From Anoplopoma fimbria (taxonomy: Eukaryota > Chordata > Actinopteri > Perciformes > Anoplopomatidae): a stretch of 64,000 nt of DNA. The notes beneath the pieces were generated by a model. The model searched no databases, was not told where the DNA came from, and saw only the letters and a list, made by a program, of their open reading frames with translations. Position numbers and translations under genes: made by a program. Positions 62,838 through 64,000 of the stretch are shown here, in pieces. The DNA is taken from positions 20,312,281-20,376,280 of the forward strand of contig NC_072469.1 in the NCBI RefSeq assembly GCF_027596085.1. The letters are read 5' to 3'. The stretch's first letter is position 1. The number at the start of each line of letters is the position of its first letter.

Positions 62838-62858
62838 TTTTTTTTTTTTTTTTTTTTT
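62838..62858. repeat. T21 homopolymer
   Basis: Run of 21 T residues. Confidence 0.95.
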
Positions 62859-64000
62859 GCATTGTGAATATTCTTTTGTGTCCTGCCTTCCTACTCCTGC
62901 CTTTTATATTGCAAAGTTTTGGAGTGTTTTTAAATGCAAAGGTGGTGTGCTTTTTCTACTCCCCAAGTGCATTCCCATTCCAAAACACTTTCTGTGTCTA
63001 CGCCTCCACCCCCACCCCCCTTCCCATCTCTCTTTTTCCTCTTCCACCCTACACCTCTTGATTTTCCATCTCCCACAGGTTCACCAGATGATACCACCGC
63101 CTCATCGTATTTTCTCTACCCCCCCTCCCCATCTCCGCACACAGAAGTTTTTTAGGTTTACTTCAAAGAGGTTTTAAGGCAAGTGGTTCCACCTTTCCTG
63201 TCTTTTATCTGAATGTGCATGAGGAGGATACAGCCAGACTGAGCGTCTGTGCACTGAAACGTCAAAACGCCTCGCAGTCTACAGCTGTCTAACCCATGGA
63301 TATACAGGACATATGCACATGTATGCAAAAACAATCAAAAACCTCTCCAGTAGGACATTTCTGGCATTCTTTGCCACTGCTTTCATCCATCTAGAGAAAG
63401 GGAAAGCCAGGTTCCCTTTAGTCACTTCTAGCCTCCTTCAAGCCTTGTGTGCAGGAACAGAGGGATGAGGGGAGATAACACACCACACGTGAACCTTAAA
63501 ACATGTCCTACATCCAAAGATCCGCCTGTTTTGTGTTGAACCCCTTAGATTCTTAGAACACAGTAAAACAGTTCAGTTAGCGGTGGGCAGGAAGGAATGA
63601 AAAGAGCGCTTGATCCATGTTCGACAGTGTGGGCTGTTTTTAATCCTTACCACAGACTATACAAGAATCCTGTTATATCCACACATCATTCTAAATAGCA
63701 GGGTTTTTCCCTCCGTCATGGGATGTCCCAGGTGATCTCGCATTTATGTGACTTAACAATTTGAGAGAAAAGGAATAAGTGCAGGGGAAGAAAGGGAGTC
63801 CTTGTGGCCACTCCCCGCACCCTCAGGCTGCTCCTCTTTTATTGTACTTCCTTTGCTCCACAATGTGTCTGATGCTATTCTTTACTTCTCTGCTGTATGG
63901 GCTGTTCCTGTTCAACTAACAACAGTCCCCTGGTGAATCAAATCAGGAGATTATAAGAACATTCAAACAGATCAAATTGGCTTCCAGGAGGGCTTAAATC

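Larger units (their letters stand above)
51110..64000. other. Gene-free region downstream of cbln2
   Basis: Contains CA-repeat clusters, a CTC run, degenerate interspersed repeats and a 21-base T run. Open frames are short or repeat-derived. A 218-codon frame at 62521-63177 lacks an early ATG and is rich in homopolymer and pyrimidine sequence. I see no exon that I can assign to a gene. Confidence 0.5.

Noticed and set aside
62521..63177. Longest open frame in the window (218 codons, plus strand)
   Set aside because: It opens with TTG rather than ATG, and its first in-frame ATG is far downstream. It includes a 21-T run read as phenylalanines and a pyrimidine-rich end. No domain is recognisable.

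Overview
The window is vertebrate nuclear DNA, most likely from a percomorph (perch-like) teleost. It is AT-rich and gene-poor. It holds two spliced protein genes whose exons read as FBXO15 and cerebellin-2, very long CA/TG microsatellites of the kind common in fish, and several interspersed repeats that I recognise as recurring in perch-like fish genomes. No bacterial, viral, CRISPR or operon-like features are visible.

Layout. From 1 to about 37.5 kb I find no secure gene. This stretch holds microsatellites, a symmetrical inverted-repeat element (7.1-7.7 kb), degenerate interspersed repeats, a LINE 3' end (26.58-26.95 kb), a perfect 21-bp hairpin (18.1 kb) and a few short plus-strand exon candidates with good splice signals (18.47, 30.15 and 30.58 kb). 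From 45.19 down to 37.58 kb (minus strand) lies fbxo15. I rebuilt it as nine coding exons with matching phases at every junction, giving 466 residues. A small CpG-rich promoter region with ETS-, CRE- and YY1-like motifs follows at 45.09-45.48 kb. A tRNA-derived SINE sits at 47.43-47.72 kb. From about 48.1 to 51.1 kb (plus strand) lies cbln2: a 5' untranslated exon, three coding exons encoding 201 residues, and an 0.8-kb 3' UTR. From 51.1 to 64 kb there are CA-repeat clusters and degenerate repeats, but no gene I can support.

How the genes relate. fbxo15 and cbln2 are divergent, with their 5' ends about 2.7-3 kb apart. From memory, human FBXO15 and CBLN2 both lie on 18q22 but much farther apart, so this looks like a compact fish version of that block. 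The two products are functionally unrelated: an SCF ubiquitin-ligase receptor and a secreted synaptic organiser. I found no convincing new biological system. The items most worth a second look are the coiled-coil exon candidates on the plus strand, the 21-bp perfect hairpin, the three-ended inverted-repeat element, and the LINE/SINE pair that share a 3' tail.
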